Source: Acidobacteriaceae bacterium TAA 166 (GTDB lineage Bacteria > Acidobacteriota > Terriglobia > Terriglobales > Acidobacteriaceae). From it: DNA of 64,000 nt. The stretch lies in contig ATWD01000001.1 in the NCBI GenBank assembly GCA_000421065.1, positions 3,836,001 through 3,900,000 on the forward strand, written 5' to 3'. The translations under genes were made by a program, and so were the position numbers. The number at the start of each line of letters is the position of its first letter. Position 1 is the first letter of the stretch. Below, piece by piece: positions 6,966-15,437 of the stretch. Below the pieces are notes generated by a model that saw only the letters and a list, made by a program, of their open reading frames with translations, was not told the origin of the DNA and ran no database searches.

Positions 6966-9101
6966 ATGGGGGATCGCGGCTGGTCGGTGAAGTCTGGGTT
7001 GGGAGCTCTTCTGCTTTGCATGGCGGCTCCGGTCTGGCCGCAGACGGGGTCCGTGAATCCTTCGGAGAAGCTGGCGATGTACGTGGGGCAGTATCGCAGC
7101 GCGGACGAGCCCGACATCGTAGACGCGATTCTTATCAAGGACGGACGGCTCTTTATCGAGAGCGAGCGCATGGACTCGATGGCATTGACTCCTCAGCCGG
7201 GTCCGGATCGTTTCTCCGTGGAAGACTCTCCCATGCGAGTGACATTTGTGCGCGATGCTGCGGGGTTGACCACCTCCTCGACCAGTCCACGGAGCGGGGG
7301 CCGGGTCTTCCAGATGGAGCGCTTCAGCGATCGGCCACTGCAGCTGAATCACTTCCGCGAGTACACACGCGACGAGGCGATGATTCCAGTGCGCGATGGA
7401 GTCAAGCTGCACGTCGTCATTCTGCGCCCGAAGGAATCGGAGAAGACGGGCGATCCCCTGCCGATCCTGATGGAGCGTACTCCCTATGGTGTGGATGAGG
7501 AATCGTCCTACTCTGTGAACTCGTCGAAGCCGGAGCTGGCGGCCAGCGGCTATATCTTCGTCTTCGGGGATATCCGTGGACGGTATAAGTCCGAGGGAAC
7601 GTTCGTCATGAATCGTCCAGTGGTCGAGCACAAAACGAAGAACGATGTGGACGAGACCACCGATACCAACGATACGATCGACTGGCTGCTCAAAAATCTT
7701 CCCAACAACAACGGGCGAGTGGGAGTGATCGGCATCTCGTATCCGGGTTTTCTGGCGATGATGGCGGGAATCGACCATCACCCGGCGGTGAAGGCCATCT
7801 CGCCACAGGCTCCGATGACGAATATCTGGATCGGAGACGATTTTTTTCACAACGGAGCGTTTCGCGAGACCTACGGGTTCGACTACGTGCAGCAGCTGGA
7901 GGCGCAGAAGACGGACGTCCGGGTGGATTCGAGCGAAGATACCTTCAACTTCTTCCTCAAGAACGTCAACTTTGCTGGTGCGGCCAGGAGCGCCGGGATG
8001 AGTGATCTTCCCACGGCGAAGGAGTTTCTGAACCAGCCCGAGTACACGGAGTTCTGGCAGGCCATGGCGGTGGAGCCGCACCTGACGAAAGTGGAGGTTC
8101 CGACGCTCGAGGTGGGAGGATGGTGGGACCAGGAGGACATGTGGGGCACGCAGGCCGAGTACCGGGCGCTCGAGCCGCACGATGAGAATCACGAAGTCTT
8201 CCTGGTGCTGGGGCCGTGGAACCACGGTGGTTGGGTTCCGACGACGCAGCATCTGGGCGCTCTCAACTTCGGCTCCGCCACCGGCGATACCTATCGCAAG
8301 ACCATCGAGGCGCCGTTCTTCGAGAAGTACCTGAAGGACCGCTCCGGATTCGACCTAAAGGACACCGCGAGCTTCCGCACAGGCGTCAATCAGTGGGAAC
8401 GCTACGAGGCGTGGCCTCCGAAGGAAGGATTCAAGGGCGCGAAGCTCTACCTCGACTCCAACCATAGCCTTGGCTTTACAGCGCCTTTGGGTGAGGGGAA
8501 GGTAGAGTACGTTGCCGATCCGTCCAATCCGGTGCCATATCGTCACCGACCGATTCAGTCGACCTATGGGCAGGGATCGAAATGGAGGACGTGGCTGGTG
8601 GAGGATCAGAGGTTTGTCTCCGGCCGCAAGGACCTGGCGAACTTCACGACTCCAGCGCTCGACCATGACGTGACGGTGACAGGCGATGTGGCAGCCGATC
8701 TCTTCGCTGCGACGACGGGAAGCGACGGCGACTGGATTGTGAAGCTGATCGACGTCTACCCGGACGACGCTCCGGACGGCATGGGCGGTTACCAGCTGAT
8801 GATCGCCGATGAGATCCTTCGCGGACGCTATCGCAACAGCTTCGAAAAGCCTGAGCCCGTGAAGCCAGGTGAAGTCGTTGAATACAGATGGAGCCTGCAT
8901 GGAGCCGATCACACCTTTCTGAAGGGCCATAGGATCATGGTCGAGGTGCAGTCGAGCTGGTTTCCGTTGTACGACAGAAATCCCCAGACCTATGTGCCGA
9001 ACATCATGGCGGCACCGTCCAACACCTACAAGCCCCAGACGATCTCGATCTACGGTTCGGCGAAGTATCCTTCGCACCTTGAGTTCGAGACGCCGGAGTA
9101 A
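6966..9101 (+). CDS. Exported CocE/NonD-type alpha/beta hydrolase
   Basis: This is a 711-residue protein of the X-Pro dipeptidyl-peptidase S15/CocE family, which hydrolyses peptide, ester or acyl bonds. A signal peptide (about 1-26, ending VWPQ) indicates export. An unassigned domain covers about 30-130, and the catalytic domain starts near DGVKLHVVILRPK. Ser258 in the nucleophile elbow GISYPG, the Asp in GGWWDQED and the His in GPWNHGG make the likely triad. The C-terminal jelly-roll-like domain (from about 540) is typical. The NUDIX gene follows after 11 bases, so the two are probably co-transcribed. The substrate is unknown. Confidence 0.9.
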   Translation: MGDRGWSVKSGLGALLLCMAAPVWPQTGSVNPSEKLAMYVGQYRSADEPDIVDAILIKDGRLFIESERMDSMALTPQPGPDRFSVEDSPMRVTFVRDAAGLTTSSTSPRSGGRVFQMERFSDRPLQLNHFREYTRDEAMIPVRDGVKLHVVILRPKESEKTGDPLPILMERTPYGVDEESSYSVNSSKPELAASGYIFVFGDIRGRYKSEGTFVMNRPVVEHKTKNDVDETTDTNDTIDWLLKNLPNNNGRVGVIGISYPGFLAMMAGIDHHPAVKAISPQAPMTNIWIGDDFFHNGAFRETYGFDYVQQLEAQKTDVRVDSSEDTFNFFLKNVNFAGAARSAGMSDLPTAKEFLNQPEYTEFWQAMAVEPHLTKVEVPTLEVGGWWDQEDMWGTQAEYRALEPHDENHEVFLVLGPWNHGGWVPTTQHLGALNFGSATGDTYRKTIEAPFFEKYLKDRSGFDLKDTASFRTGVNQWERYEAWPPKEGFKGAKLYLDSNHSLGFTAPLGEGKVEYVADPSNPVPYRHRPIQSTYGQGSKWRTWLVEDQRFVSGRKDLANFTTPALDHDVTVTGDVAADLFAATTGSDGDWIVKLIDVYPDDAPDGMGGYQLMIADEILRGRYRNSFEKPEPVKPGEVVEYRWSLHGADHTFLKGHRIMVEVQSSWFPLYDRNPQTYVPNIMAAPSNTYKPQTISIYGSAKYPSHLEFETPE

Positions 9102-9112
9102 GGAAGAAGAGG

Positions 9113-9673
9113 ATGACGATCAAGACGATCAGCAGCCGCGAGGTCTACCGTAATCCCTGGACCAGCGTGCGCGAGGATGTGATCGAACGATCCAATGGAC
9201 AGCGCGGCATCTATGGCGTGATCGACAAGGACCCTGCGTCGATCATCATCCCGTTGGAGAAGACGGCTGAAGGGGAGTTCGTCTATCTGATCGAGCAGTA
9301 CCGCTACACCGTCGGTGGACGCTTCGTCGAGTTCCCGCAGGGTGGATGGGAGCAGGCCGAGGTGGTTCCGGAGGATCTCGCGCGCGGAGAGCTACGCGAG
9401 GAGACCGGGCTCGAAGCGGAGCGCATGACCCTGTTAAGCACCCTGCAGATTGCCTACGGAGTCATGAATCAGAAACAATATGTGTTTCTCGCCGAAGGTT
9501 TGACGGATGGGAAGCCAGACCCCGATGCCGAAGAACATGATCTCGAGGTCAGAAGAGTGACGGTGGCGGAGTTCGAGCGTATGTTGCTGGATGGAGAGAT
9601 CGTAGATAACTGTACGGTAGCGGCTTGGGGACTCTATAAAGTGTGGTTGGAGAATGGCCGGCCGGCGAGGTGA
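9113..9673 (+). CDS. NUDIX hydrolase, ADP-ribose pyrophosphatase-like
   Basis: This is a 186-residue protein with the layout of ADP-sugar pyrophosphatases, which cleave ADP-ribose and similar nucleotide sugars. The NUDIX box is at about 76-99, with core GELREETGL. The Arg usually found just before the first Glu of REUxEE is Gly here, while the metal-binding Glu residues are kept. EQYRYTVGGRFVEFPQGG upstream of the box is typical of the ADPRase group. The start lies 11 bases after the CocE-type gene. Confidence 0.88.
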   Translation: MTIKTISSREVYRNPWTSVREDVIERSNGQRGIYGVIDKDPASIIIPLEKTAEGEFVYLIEQYRYTVGGRFVEFPQGGWEQAEVVPEDLARGELREETGLEAERMTLLSTLQIAYGVMNQKQYVFLAEGLTDGKPDPDAEEHDLEVRRVTVAEFERMLLDGEIVDNCTVAAWGLYKVWLENGRPAR

Positions 9674-10113
9674 GATTGAACGAGACGAAGGATACTCCGA
9701 TCGAACGGGCCGAGAGCGCCGAGCACAACCTGCGCTGGGCCAACTGGGGCAGCCTCCTGTTTGCTCTGCTGCAAAGCGTATGCACCGCAATCATGGCTAT
9801 CAGCGGAGTTCGATTGCTGATCGGACTGGGCAGCCTGGCCACGGCAGGTGGCATCTTTCCAGCCGTACTCACGTTTCATCAGGACGCCATCCGAATCCCC
9901 ATGATGGCGCTGGCGCTCGTGGGAGCCATAGCCAATCTGTACTCGGTCTGGAGGGTGCGATCGCTCCGTGCCCGTCCCGCTTCGCAGTGGCGGGTTCAGC
10001 CGGCCTCCCATGGAAAGATACGTTCCGAGAACGTGCAGGTCGTACTTGCCGTCCTGACCCTCATTCTTTTGGTCGTCGAGTGGATCATCCACTGGAGACT
10101 GCACGGGATCTAG
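9670..10113 (+). CDS. Small polytopic membrane protein, function unknown
   Basis: This is a protein of about 147 residues with four hydrophobic segments (roughly 23-43, 45-62, 70-88 and 122-140), and I do not recognise the family. The chosen GTG overlaps the NUDIX stop (GTGA). Another GTG at 9643 in the same frame is possible, and neither has a strong ribosome site. It converges with the anti-sigma gene, leaving only 11 bases between the two stop codons. Confidence 0.65.
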   Translation: MRLNETKDTPIERAESAEHNLRWANWGSLLFALLQSVCTAIMAISGVRLLIGLGSLATAGGIFPAVLTFHQDAIRIPMMALALVGAIANLYSVWRVRSLRARPASQWRVQPASHGKIRSENVQVVLAVLTLILLVVEWIIHWRLHGI

Positions 10114-10124
10114 CCCGTCCCTCT

Positions 10125-10394
10125 TCAGGTGGATTCGCCTTCACGCGTGGGCGGAGGAATCTCCAGCATGGCTTGGGAGAGGCGCGCGTGAAGACGCTCG
10201 CTATAGCCGAGAGGGAGCTCGAAGACGCGGTCGTCCGCGGTCAGGATAAGGATGTTGCGCGTGGAGTCAAGCACAGCGGAGCAGATCTCGCAGTGCGCCA
10301 GATGCTCCTCGACACTGGCTCGAACATCGGCGGCGAGCGTGTCGTCCAGATAGCCGGAGATGTAGTCCCAGACATGGCGGCAGTTCAGAACCAT
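10125..10394 (-). CDS. Zinc-finger anti-sigma factor of the bufferin-like operon
   Basis: This is an 89-residue soluble protein with the zf-HC2 pattern of ZAS anti-sigma factors: H31-x3-C35-x2-C38 after an N-terminal MVLNCRHVWDYISGYLD helix. Such proteins bind and hold their ECF sigma factor and release it on redox or metal signals. It overlaps the upstream sigma gene by 10 bases, which implies coupled, near-stoichiometric translation. No transmembrane segment is seen, so sensing would be cytoplasmic. It is the last gene of the six-gene operon. Confidence 0.88.
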   Translation of the reverse strand: MVLNCRHVWDYISGYLDDTLAADVRASVEEHLAHCEICSAVLDSTRNILILTADDRVFELPLGYSERLHARLSQAMLEIPPPTREGEST

Positions 10395-11005
10395 GGGAAC
10401 CTCCTTCGGCGTTTCGGCGCCTGGCTGATAAGATCCGGGGCGAGCTGCTTCTGCAGCATCATACGGGCGCGGTGAAGCCTCATCTTAACCGATGCGGAGG
10501 TAATGCCAAGGGCTTCGGCGGTCTCCTGAACATTACGTTCTTCCAGCTCGCGCAAAACGAAGACCTCGCGATAGGGAAGGGGAAGCGAGTTGAGGGCCTG
10601 GCGAATGAGAGAGCGGACCTCTTTCCGCTCGAGCGACTCGGAGGGAATCTCGCGCCAGTCCGTCAGCTGGGCCGGCGTGACGGAGCCCTCGGAGGTATCG
10701 TCGATGGAGTCGGTCAGGCCTGGTTGTTTGCGGCGCAGGCGTCCGCGCGCCTCGTTCAGTACGATGGCGATCAGCCATGTGCTGAAGCGCGACTCCGCAC
10801 GAAAACGCCCGAGATTACGGTAGGCCTTGATGAAGGACTCCTGCGCGGCATCTTCCGCCTCGGCTTCGTTGTGAAGCAGCGAGAGCGCCATCATGTAGAC
10901 GCTGCGTTCATAGGGCCGGATGAGCTCGTGAAAGGTGTCAGTCCCCCCTGCCAGTACCTTCGCGATCATCGCGTTCTCGTCTCGTGACTCAGCTGGCGGC
11001 TGCAT
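10385..11005 (-). CDS. ECF-type RNA polymerase sigma factor
   Basis: This is a sigma-70 family ECF protein of 206 residues. Region 2 is at about 20-90 (DAAQESFIKAYRNLGRF and the FSTWL segment) and region 4 at about 135-185 (LPLPYREVFVLRE, then TAEALGITSASVKMRLHRAR). Only regions 2 and 4 are present. The start overlaps the end of the DoxX gene by 17 bases; an internal ATG at 10969 is an alternative. Lying in the same operon as the RiPP precursor, it probably drives transcription of that operon, with the next gene as its inhibitor. The promoter motif it reads is unknown. Confidence 0.92.
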   Translation of the reverse strand: MQPPAESRDENAMIAKVLAGGTDTFHELIRPYERSVYMMALSLLHNEAEAEDAAQESFIKAYRNLGRFRAESRFSTWLIAIVLNEARGRLRRKQPGLTDSIDDTSEGSVTPAQLTDWREIPSESLERKEVRSLIRQALNSLPLPYREVFVLRELEERNVQETAEALGITSASVKMRLHRARMMLQKQLAPDLISQAPKRRRRFPWF

Positions 11006-11498
11006 CCATCTCCGAACGCGGCAATGGCATGTAGGGCTGGAATCTGCGGGTTAGGAGAGCGTCGAGCGAGAAGAGACCAGGTCCGAAGATCAGGATCAGC
11101 AGAGCTGCGAAGAGAAAGGTGTAGGGATCGGCGTTATAGAACTTGCCGGGGTCGGAAAAGATGGAGAACAGAGCCTCGTGATCGGCCGTCCAGTAAGCCA
11201 CAAACATGGATCCGGTCAGCAGCAGCGAGATGGGCCGCGAGAAGAGACCGAGGATGAGCAGAATCCCGCCGACGAACTCCAGACAGGCGATGAAGTGCGC
11301 ATTCAGGCCGGGAAAGGGAATGTTGAGTGAGGTGAAAAAGTCAGTGATCTTGTCCAGATGGCGCAGCTTTCCCAGTCCGGTCTGGGTAAACTGCCAGCCC
11401 CAGTAGAGCCGTACAGCCAGAAGAAAAGGCGAGCGCAGGATCTGGACGATGCTGCAAAAAATTCCATGCGCGGAGGCCAGGCGTTCAATCGGTTTCAT
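10989..11498 (-). CDS. DoxX family membrane protein
   Basis: This is a 169-residue protein with four hydrophobic helices and the DoxX signature region (LYWGWQFTQTGLGKL, then ECLEFVGGILLILGLFSRP in slightly different form). DoxX proteins are the usual fourth member of bufferin/gig-type operons, where they sit in the inner membrane with an unsettled role. It overlaps the DUF2063 gene by 4 bases upstream and the sigma gene by 17 bases downstream. Confidence 0.9.
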   Translation of the reverse strand: MKPIERLASAHGIFCSIVQILRSPFLLAVRLYWGWQFTQTGLGKLRHLDKITDFFTSLNIPFPGLNAHFIACLEFVGGILLILGLFSRPISLLLTGSMFVAYWTADHEALFSIFSDPGKFYNADPYTFLFAALLILIFGPGLFSLDALLTRRFQPYMPLPRSEMDAAAS

Positions 11499-12397
11499 AG
11501 GTCGTTCTCTTTCGGAGTGCAGAGCCAGCCCATCTGCATGAGGTAGTGGAACGCGGACTGAATATGGGCAGGACGGTCTTCCTCGGCGATCGCGCTCTGT
11601 TGAAAGGCCGCCTCGATTGCGTCACCCAGAGAAACTCCGGATTCAAGGGCGCGCAGCAGGGAGTAATCTTCGAGCGCAAGACGCTTGTAGTAGACGGAGT
11701 CCTCGTGCCGGTGTACCGCAAGATAGATCTGACCGGGCGCGGGTTTCAGCGAGCGCGTGCGCCGTACCAGGTGGATCGCCACGGCATTCGAGGCTTGAGC
11801 GGAGGCTCCCGCTGATGCCTCGCGGACAGCGATCAGGGCGTCATCGACCGCGCAGGATGCTTCGAACAGACGAAGATAAGGCTGCAGCGCAAGGCGAGAG
11901 TTGTCGTCGAGCGCGGCCGCCTCTTCCGCCGTAAGAGCCGGGCGCTGCTCATTGTCGAAGGCTTCGATGTGAGCCCACTCGAGCGCGGCCATGGCGATGG
12001 CGGCGTCGGTGTCCGGTGCGCCGTACTCGCGATTCTCGGTCAGCCAGCTTACCAGAGAAGAACCTAGATTGCGCAACGTGAACGAGCTCGATGGATGGGC
12101 GTGCAAATAGGCGCGCATCAGGCGCTCGAAGCGCTTGGTGCCGACGATGGATCGGAGCCCGGGAAAGTCCTCTTCGAACGACGAGAAGAGTCGGAACCAG
12201 TACTGACGGTTGTAGATCTCCAGCCGCTCGAAGGAGCTGAGCCGGTCGTTTGGCTTGATGAAGTCGTCAGCCTCATCGGCGATGGAGCGATTGTTCTCAT
12301 CCCGGCGGCGCATCTGTTCGTCGCGCGTCAGCGGACGCATGACCGCCGCGGCCATACGTCGCTGCAGGGCGAGAAGTTCAGGTGCGTCGGTCGTCAT
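11495..12397 (-). CDS. DUF2063 protein, BufC/HvfC-like partner of the RiPP-modifying enzyme
   Basis: This 300-residue protein matches the DUF2063 (putative DNA-binding domain) family. The N-terminal region contains the typical RLSSFERLEIYNRQYWFRLF segment, followed by an Asp-Phe-Pro (EDFPGLRSIVG). In bufferin and HvfABC systems this protein forms a complex with the DUF692 oxidase and presents the precursor leader. It overlaps that gene by 4 bases (ATGA-type). No catalytic residues are expected or seen. Confidence 0.9.
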   Translation of the reverse strand: MTTDAPELLALQRRMAAAVMRPLTRDEQMRRRDENNRSIADEADDFIKPNDRLSSFERLEIYNRQYWFRLFSSFEEDFPGLRSIVGTKRFERLMRAYLHAHPSSSFTLRNLGSSLVSWLTENREYGAPDTDAAIAMAALEWAHIEAFDNEQRPALTAEEAAALDDNSRLALQPYLRLFEASCAVDDALIAVREASAGASAQASNAVAIHLVRRTRSLKPAPGQIYLAVHRHEDSVYYKRLALEDYSLLRALESGVSLGDAIEAAFQQSAIAEEDRPAHIQSAFHYLMQMGWLCTPKENDL

Positions 12398-13248
12398 GCA
12401 CTCTCCGCCAGTGCCGCCTGCGAGTTCAGGTAACGGTTCGCCTTGAGAGCCTCGGCGTGCACCTCGTCAAACGTAGGGATGGAGTCGTCCCACTCGAGCA
12501 GGGTTGCCGTGGGTCCGCAGCGCTCAATGGCGCGGGCGTACAGAGCCCACACGGGATCGAGCACCGGATGGTCGTGGGTATCGAGAATGTACTTCTCGAA
12601 TTTCGAGTGTCCGGCGATGTGGATCTGAGCCACCCGATCTGCAGGAACCGCCTCAATGTAATCCTTCGGGTCGAAGTTGTGGTTCTGCGAGGAGACGTAG
12701 ATGTTGTTGACGTCGAGCAGAATGCCGCAGTCGGCCTGTTCGACCACCTCGTTCAGGAACTCCCACTCGGTCATCTGCGAGATGTGAAACTCGGCGTAGC
12801 TCGAGACGTTTTCGACGGCGATCGGGATCTCGAGAAAGTCCTGAGCCTCACGGATCTTCTCCGCGGTGCGGCGCGCGGCCTCGAAGGTGTAGGGCATCGG
12901 CAGAAGATCGTGGGTATAGGTCCCGTCGACCGAACCCCAGCAGAGATGGTCGGAGAGCCAGGGCGTCCTAGTGCGGCGAACGAGATCCTTGATGCGGCGC
13001 ATGTGCTCGCGCGAGAAGGGTTCGGCTGAGCCGAAGTACATCGAGACGCCGTGCTGCACGACGCGATACTGATCGAGGATCTGGTCGAGCACGGTGAGCG
13101 GACGCCCGGAGTCGACCATATAGTTCTCGGAGATAATCTCGAACCAGTCGACGACGGGTTTCTTCTCGAGGATGTGCCGGTAGTGCGGAACACGAAGGCC
13201 AATGCCGACTCCGTATTCGGTAAATGCATTGAAGCGATTTGCTGGCAT
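12394..13248 (-). CDS. DUF692 multinuclear non-heme iron oxidase (BufB/HvfB-like)
   Basis: This is a 284-residue TIM-barrel protein of the DUF692/MNIO family, which converts Cys of RiPP precursors into oxazolone-thioamide or related metal-binding groups. Candidate metal ligands are visible along the barrel: FEIISENYM, QHGVS, SDHLCW, HDLLPMPYT, ENVSSY, LLDVNNIY, HIAGH, DTHDHPV and LLEWDD. Length matches the family. It lies 83 bases downstream of the Cys-rich precursor gene and overlaps the DUF2063 gene. The chemistry performed here is inferred from family members. Confidence 0.93.
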   Translation of the reverse strand: MPANRFNAFTEYGVGIGLRVPHYRHILEKKPVVDWFEIISENYMVDSGRPLTVLDQILDQYRVVQHGVSMYFGSAEPFSREHMRRIKDLVRRTRTPWLSDHLCWGSVDGTYTHDLLPMPYTFEAARRTAEKIREAQDFLEIPIAVENVSSYAEFHISQMTEWEFLNEVVEQADCGILLDVNNIYVSSQNHNFDPKDYIEAVPADRVAQIHIAGHSKFEKYILDTHDHPVLDPVWALYARAIERCGPTATLLEWDDSIPTFDEVHAEALKANRYLNSQAALAESA

Positions 13249-13331
13249 GATGCGATCCTCGGGGGTAGGCCGGCAGAAGATCGGACGGGAACAGTAGACC
13301 TTCTGCCGGACAGCTCGGATTGAAGGGAGGA

Positions 13332-13616
13332 TTAGTGCTTCTTGGAACCGTCGGTAGCGCAGCCTCCCTTGCCCTTGCAGCTATTCTTGCCCTTGCAGCC
13401 GTTGTCGCCGGCCTTGCAGCCGCCCTTGCCCTTGCAATCGTTCTTGCCCTTACAGGAGTGCTTATCGGTATCCTGCGCCATCATCGAGGACGAGAGCGCT
13501 GCCTGACCGAGCTGAGCACCATTGTGCAGGCTGGAAGCATGCACGGGAGCGGCGGAAGCACTGAGCATTCCGGTGACGGCGCCGCCCAACATCATTGCCT
13601 TGAGAGAGTTCTTCAT
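13332..13616 (-). CDS. Bufferin-like Cys-repeat RiPP precursor (exported metallophore)
   Basis: This is a 94-residue precursor. The signal peptide (about 1-28, ending VHA) targets it to the periplasm. The mature peptide ends in six evenly spaced cysteines at 55, 61, 67, 74, 80 and 86, within repeats of the type CKGKNDC, KGKGGC and GDNGC. These would be substrates for the DUF692 enzyme next door, giving a copper- or metal-binding peptide as in BufA/HvfA systems. The ATG at 13616 follows a perfect AAGGAG and is preferred over an upstream in-frame codon. It is the first gene of the operon, and two hairpins precede it. Confidence 0.9.
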   Translation of the reverse strand: MKNSLKAMMLGGAVTGMLSASAAPVHASSLHNGAQLGQAALSSSMMAQDTDKHSCKGKNDCKGKGGCKAGDNGCKGKNSCKGKGGCATDGSKKH

Positions 13617-13636
13617 AAAGTCTCCTTGTTTGTTGA

Positions 13637-13675
13637 GATGGGCAGCTGCTCCCATCTGCCCCGTTTGATACGGGG
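13637..13675 (-). promoter_or_regulatory. Two tandem hairpins in the leader of the bufferin-like operon
   Basis: Read on the minus strand, CCCCGT-ATCAA-ACGGGG (13659-13675) is followed by GATGGG...CCCATC (13637-13656), whose loop contains the palindrome CAGCTG. The Shine-Dalgarno of the precursor comes right after the second hairpin. No T-run follows. They may control translation, protect the 5' end or mark a regulator site. An AT-rich stretch with GTGAC (about 13711-13715 complement) lies upstream, where the promoter is expected. Confidence 0.5.
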
Positions 13676-13767
13676 CGATGAGAAGAGTAACAGCTTTACC
13701 TCATTTTTTTGTCACGAAAATCCCCTTCAAAATGACTCAGAACTAAGGCAATACTCAATGCATCCAA

Positions 13768-15405
13768 TTGTTTGTGAATCCCGTTAAGCACGACACAGAT
13801 TCCTCACGTTCCGGCTCCGCACCCAGAAGAAAGCGAGGGATATGGGGATGGATTGCCATTACTCTCCTCTTCGCTGTGATCGTGATTGCGGCTACCGCAG
13901 AGTGGATGATGCATCGGGCCGAGCCTATTCTGCGAGGCAGAATCGTCGAAACTCTCAGTACACATTTTGATAGCCGTGTCGAAATGGACGCACTGCATGT
14001 CTCCGTGCTGAAAGGGCTTGAGGTCTCCGGAGACGGCCTCCGCATCTTCCCGACCGACGACGTAGTGGCAGCCGGAGCCAAAGACCCACTCATCCGGCTC
14101 CAGCACTTCGCCTTCCATGCCAATCTTCTCGGGCTCTTCCTCAAGCCGATGCACGTCGGAACGGTGAAGGTTAAAGGGATGACCATCAGCATTCCTCCCA
14201 GGGAGATGCGGCAGCAGGCTGCGAAGAGGCAAAGACACACGGGCAAGATCAAGATCGTCGTCGACCAGATCGACTGTGACGACTCGAGATTAATCATCGG
14301 CACTCTCAAGCCGAACAAGGACCCCAAGAACTTCGAGCTGCAACATATCGTGATGCACAACATCGGACCCAACGGTCCGTGGCGTTATGACGCAACTCTG
14401 GTCAACGCTGTCCCCAGGGGAGATATCCATGCGGTGGGAACCTTCGGCCCATGGGTAAACGAGAGCCCGGGAGACTCGGCGGTGACCGGAAAGTACACCT
14501 TCGATCATGCCGATCTGAACACGATCAAGGGAATCGCCGGCATCCTCTCCTCGACGGGAGACTTCCGTGGGCAGTTGAATCGAATTGAAGTGGACGGAGC
14601 CACGAAGACGCCGGACTTCTCCCTCGATACGGCGAATCACCCGATGAATCTGGAGACAAAGTTCTCCGCGATCGTCGATGGAACCAGTGGGGACACCTAT
14701 CTTCAGCAGGTTCAAGCCAGACTGGGACAAACGGACTTTACCTGCGCGGGCGCGATCATCAACATCAAAAGCAAGGGTCACAAGATCGATCTCAACGTTG
14801 ACGTCCCCAATGGAAGGATTCAGGACTTCCTGCAGCTGGCCGTCAAAACCCAGCCTGCGATCATGACCGGACGCCTGGGAATGAAGACGAAGCTTGAGAT
14901 CCGTCCCGGCAAAGAGAGCGTAACCCAGAAGCTCGACCTGAAGGGTGGATTCTCGTTGCGGTCGATCCACTTCATCAATCCCGAGTGGCAGGACAAGGTG
15001 GATATGCTAAGTCTGCGCGCACGCGGAGAGGCCAAGCTTGCCAAGCCAGGCGCGCAGGATGTCAGCTCGCAGATGAACGGACGCTTCGGCATGGGTGCGG
15101 GAAAGCTGCACTTCGAAAGTTTGACCTACGCGTTGCCCGGAGCCGATATCGCCTTGGCAGGCGTCTATTCCCTCGACGGAAATGAGCTGGACTTCGAGGG
15201 CACGGTGCGCACCAAGGCGGCGCTGTCGAACATGGTCGCGACGTGGTGGAAGTCGTGGCTGCTGAAACCGGTCGATCCGTTCTTTAAAAAGCACGGCGCC
15301 GGCGCGGAGATTCCGTTCAAGGTCAGCGGATCGCGCGGATCGCCCAAATTCGGTCTCGCCCTGAAGCGCAAGGACAAAGATAAGGACAAGCAGGGAGAGG
15401 AATAA
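13768..15405 (+). CDS. AsmA-like membrane-anchored envelope protein
   Basis: This is a protein of about 545 residues with a basic N-terminus, one transmembrane segment (about 26-45) and a long beta-rich periplasmic part, resembling AsmA/DUF748-type proteins of the inter-membrane lipid transport class. The repeats of short strands ending in IKVSGSRGSPKFGLALKRK-like text are typical. It is transcribed divergently from the bufferin-like operon. The start is uncertain: TTG at 13768 or GTG at 13774, both without a good ribosome site. Confidence 0.7.
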   Translation: MFVNPVKHDTDSSRSGSAPRRKRGIWGWIAITLLFAVIVIAATAEWMMHRAEPILRGRIVETLSTHFDSRVEMDALHVSVLKGLEVSGDGLRIFPTDDVVAAGAKDPLIRLQHFAFHANLLGLFLKPMHVGTVKVKGMTISIPPREMRQQAAKRQRHTGKIKIVVDQIDCDDSRLIIGTLKPNKDPKNFELQHIVMHNIGPNGPWRYDATLVNAVPRGDIHAVGTFGPWVNESPGDSAVTGKYTFDHADLNTIKGIAGILSSTGDFRGQLNRIEVDGATKTPDFSLDTANHPMNLETKFSAIVDGTSGDTYLQQVQARLGQTDFTCAGAIINIKSKGHKIDLNVDVPNGRIQDFLQLAVKTQPAIMTGRLGMKTKLEIRPGKESVTQKLDLKGGFSLRSIHFINPEWQDKVDMLSLRARGEAKLAKPGAQDVSSQMNGRFGMGAGKLHFESLTYALPGADIALAGVYSLDGNELDFEGTVRTKAALSNMVATWWKSWLLKPVDPFFKKHGAGAEIPFKVSGSRGSPKFGLALKRKDKDKDKQGEE

Positions 15406-15437
15406 GCTTAGGCTTTGCACTTAGGTCAGCTTCCTGC

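Noticed and set aside
6642..8252. Open frame of 536 codons on the minus strand
   Set aside because: It lies antisense to the CocE-type gene, has Arg/His-rich composition with no domain, and is a GC-rich third-position shadow.
13320..13787. Ala/Leu-rich plus-strand frame over the bufferin-like precursor
   Set aside because: It is the reverse complement of the Cys/Lys/Gly repeats; the minus-strand gene has a perfect ribosome site, signal peptide and operon context.
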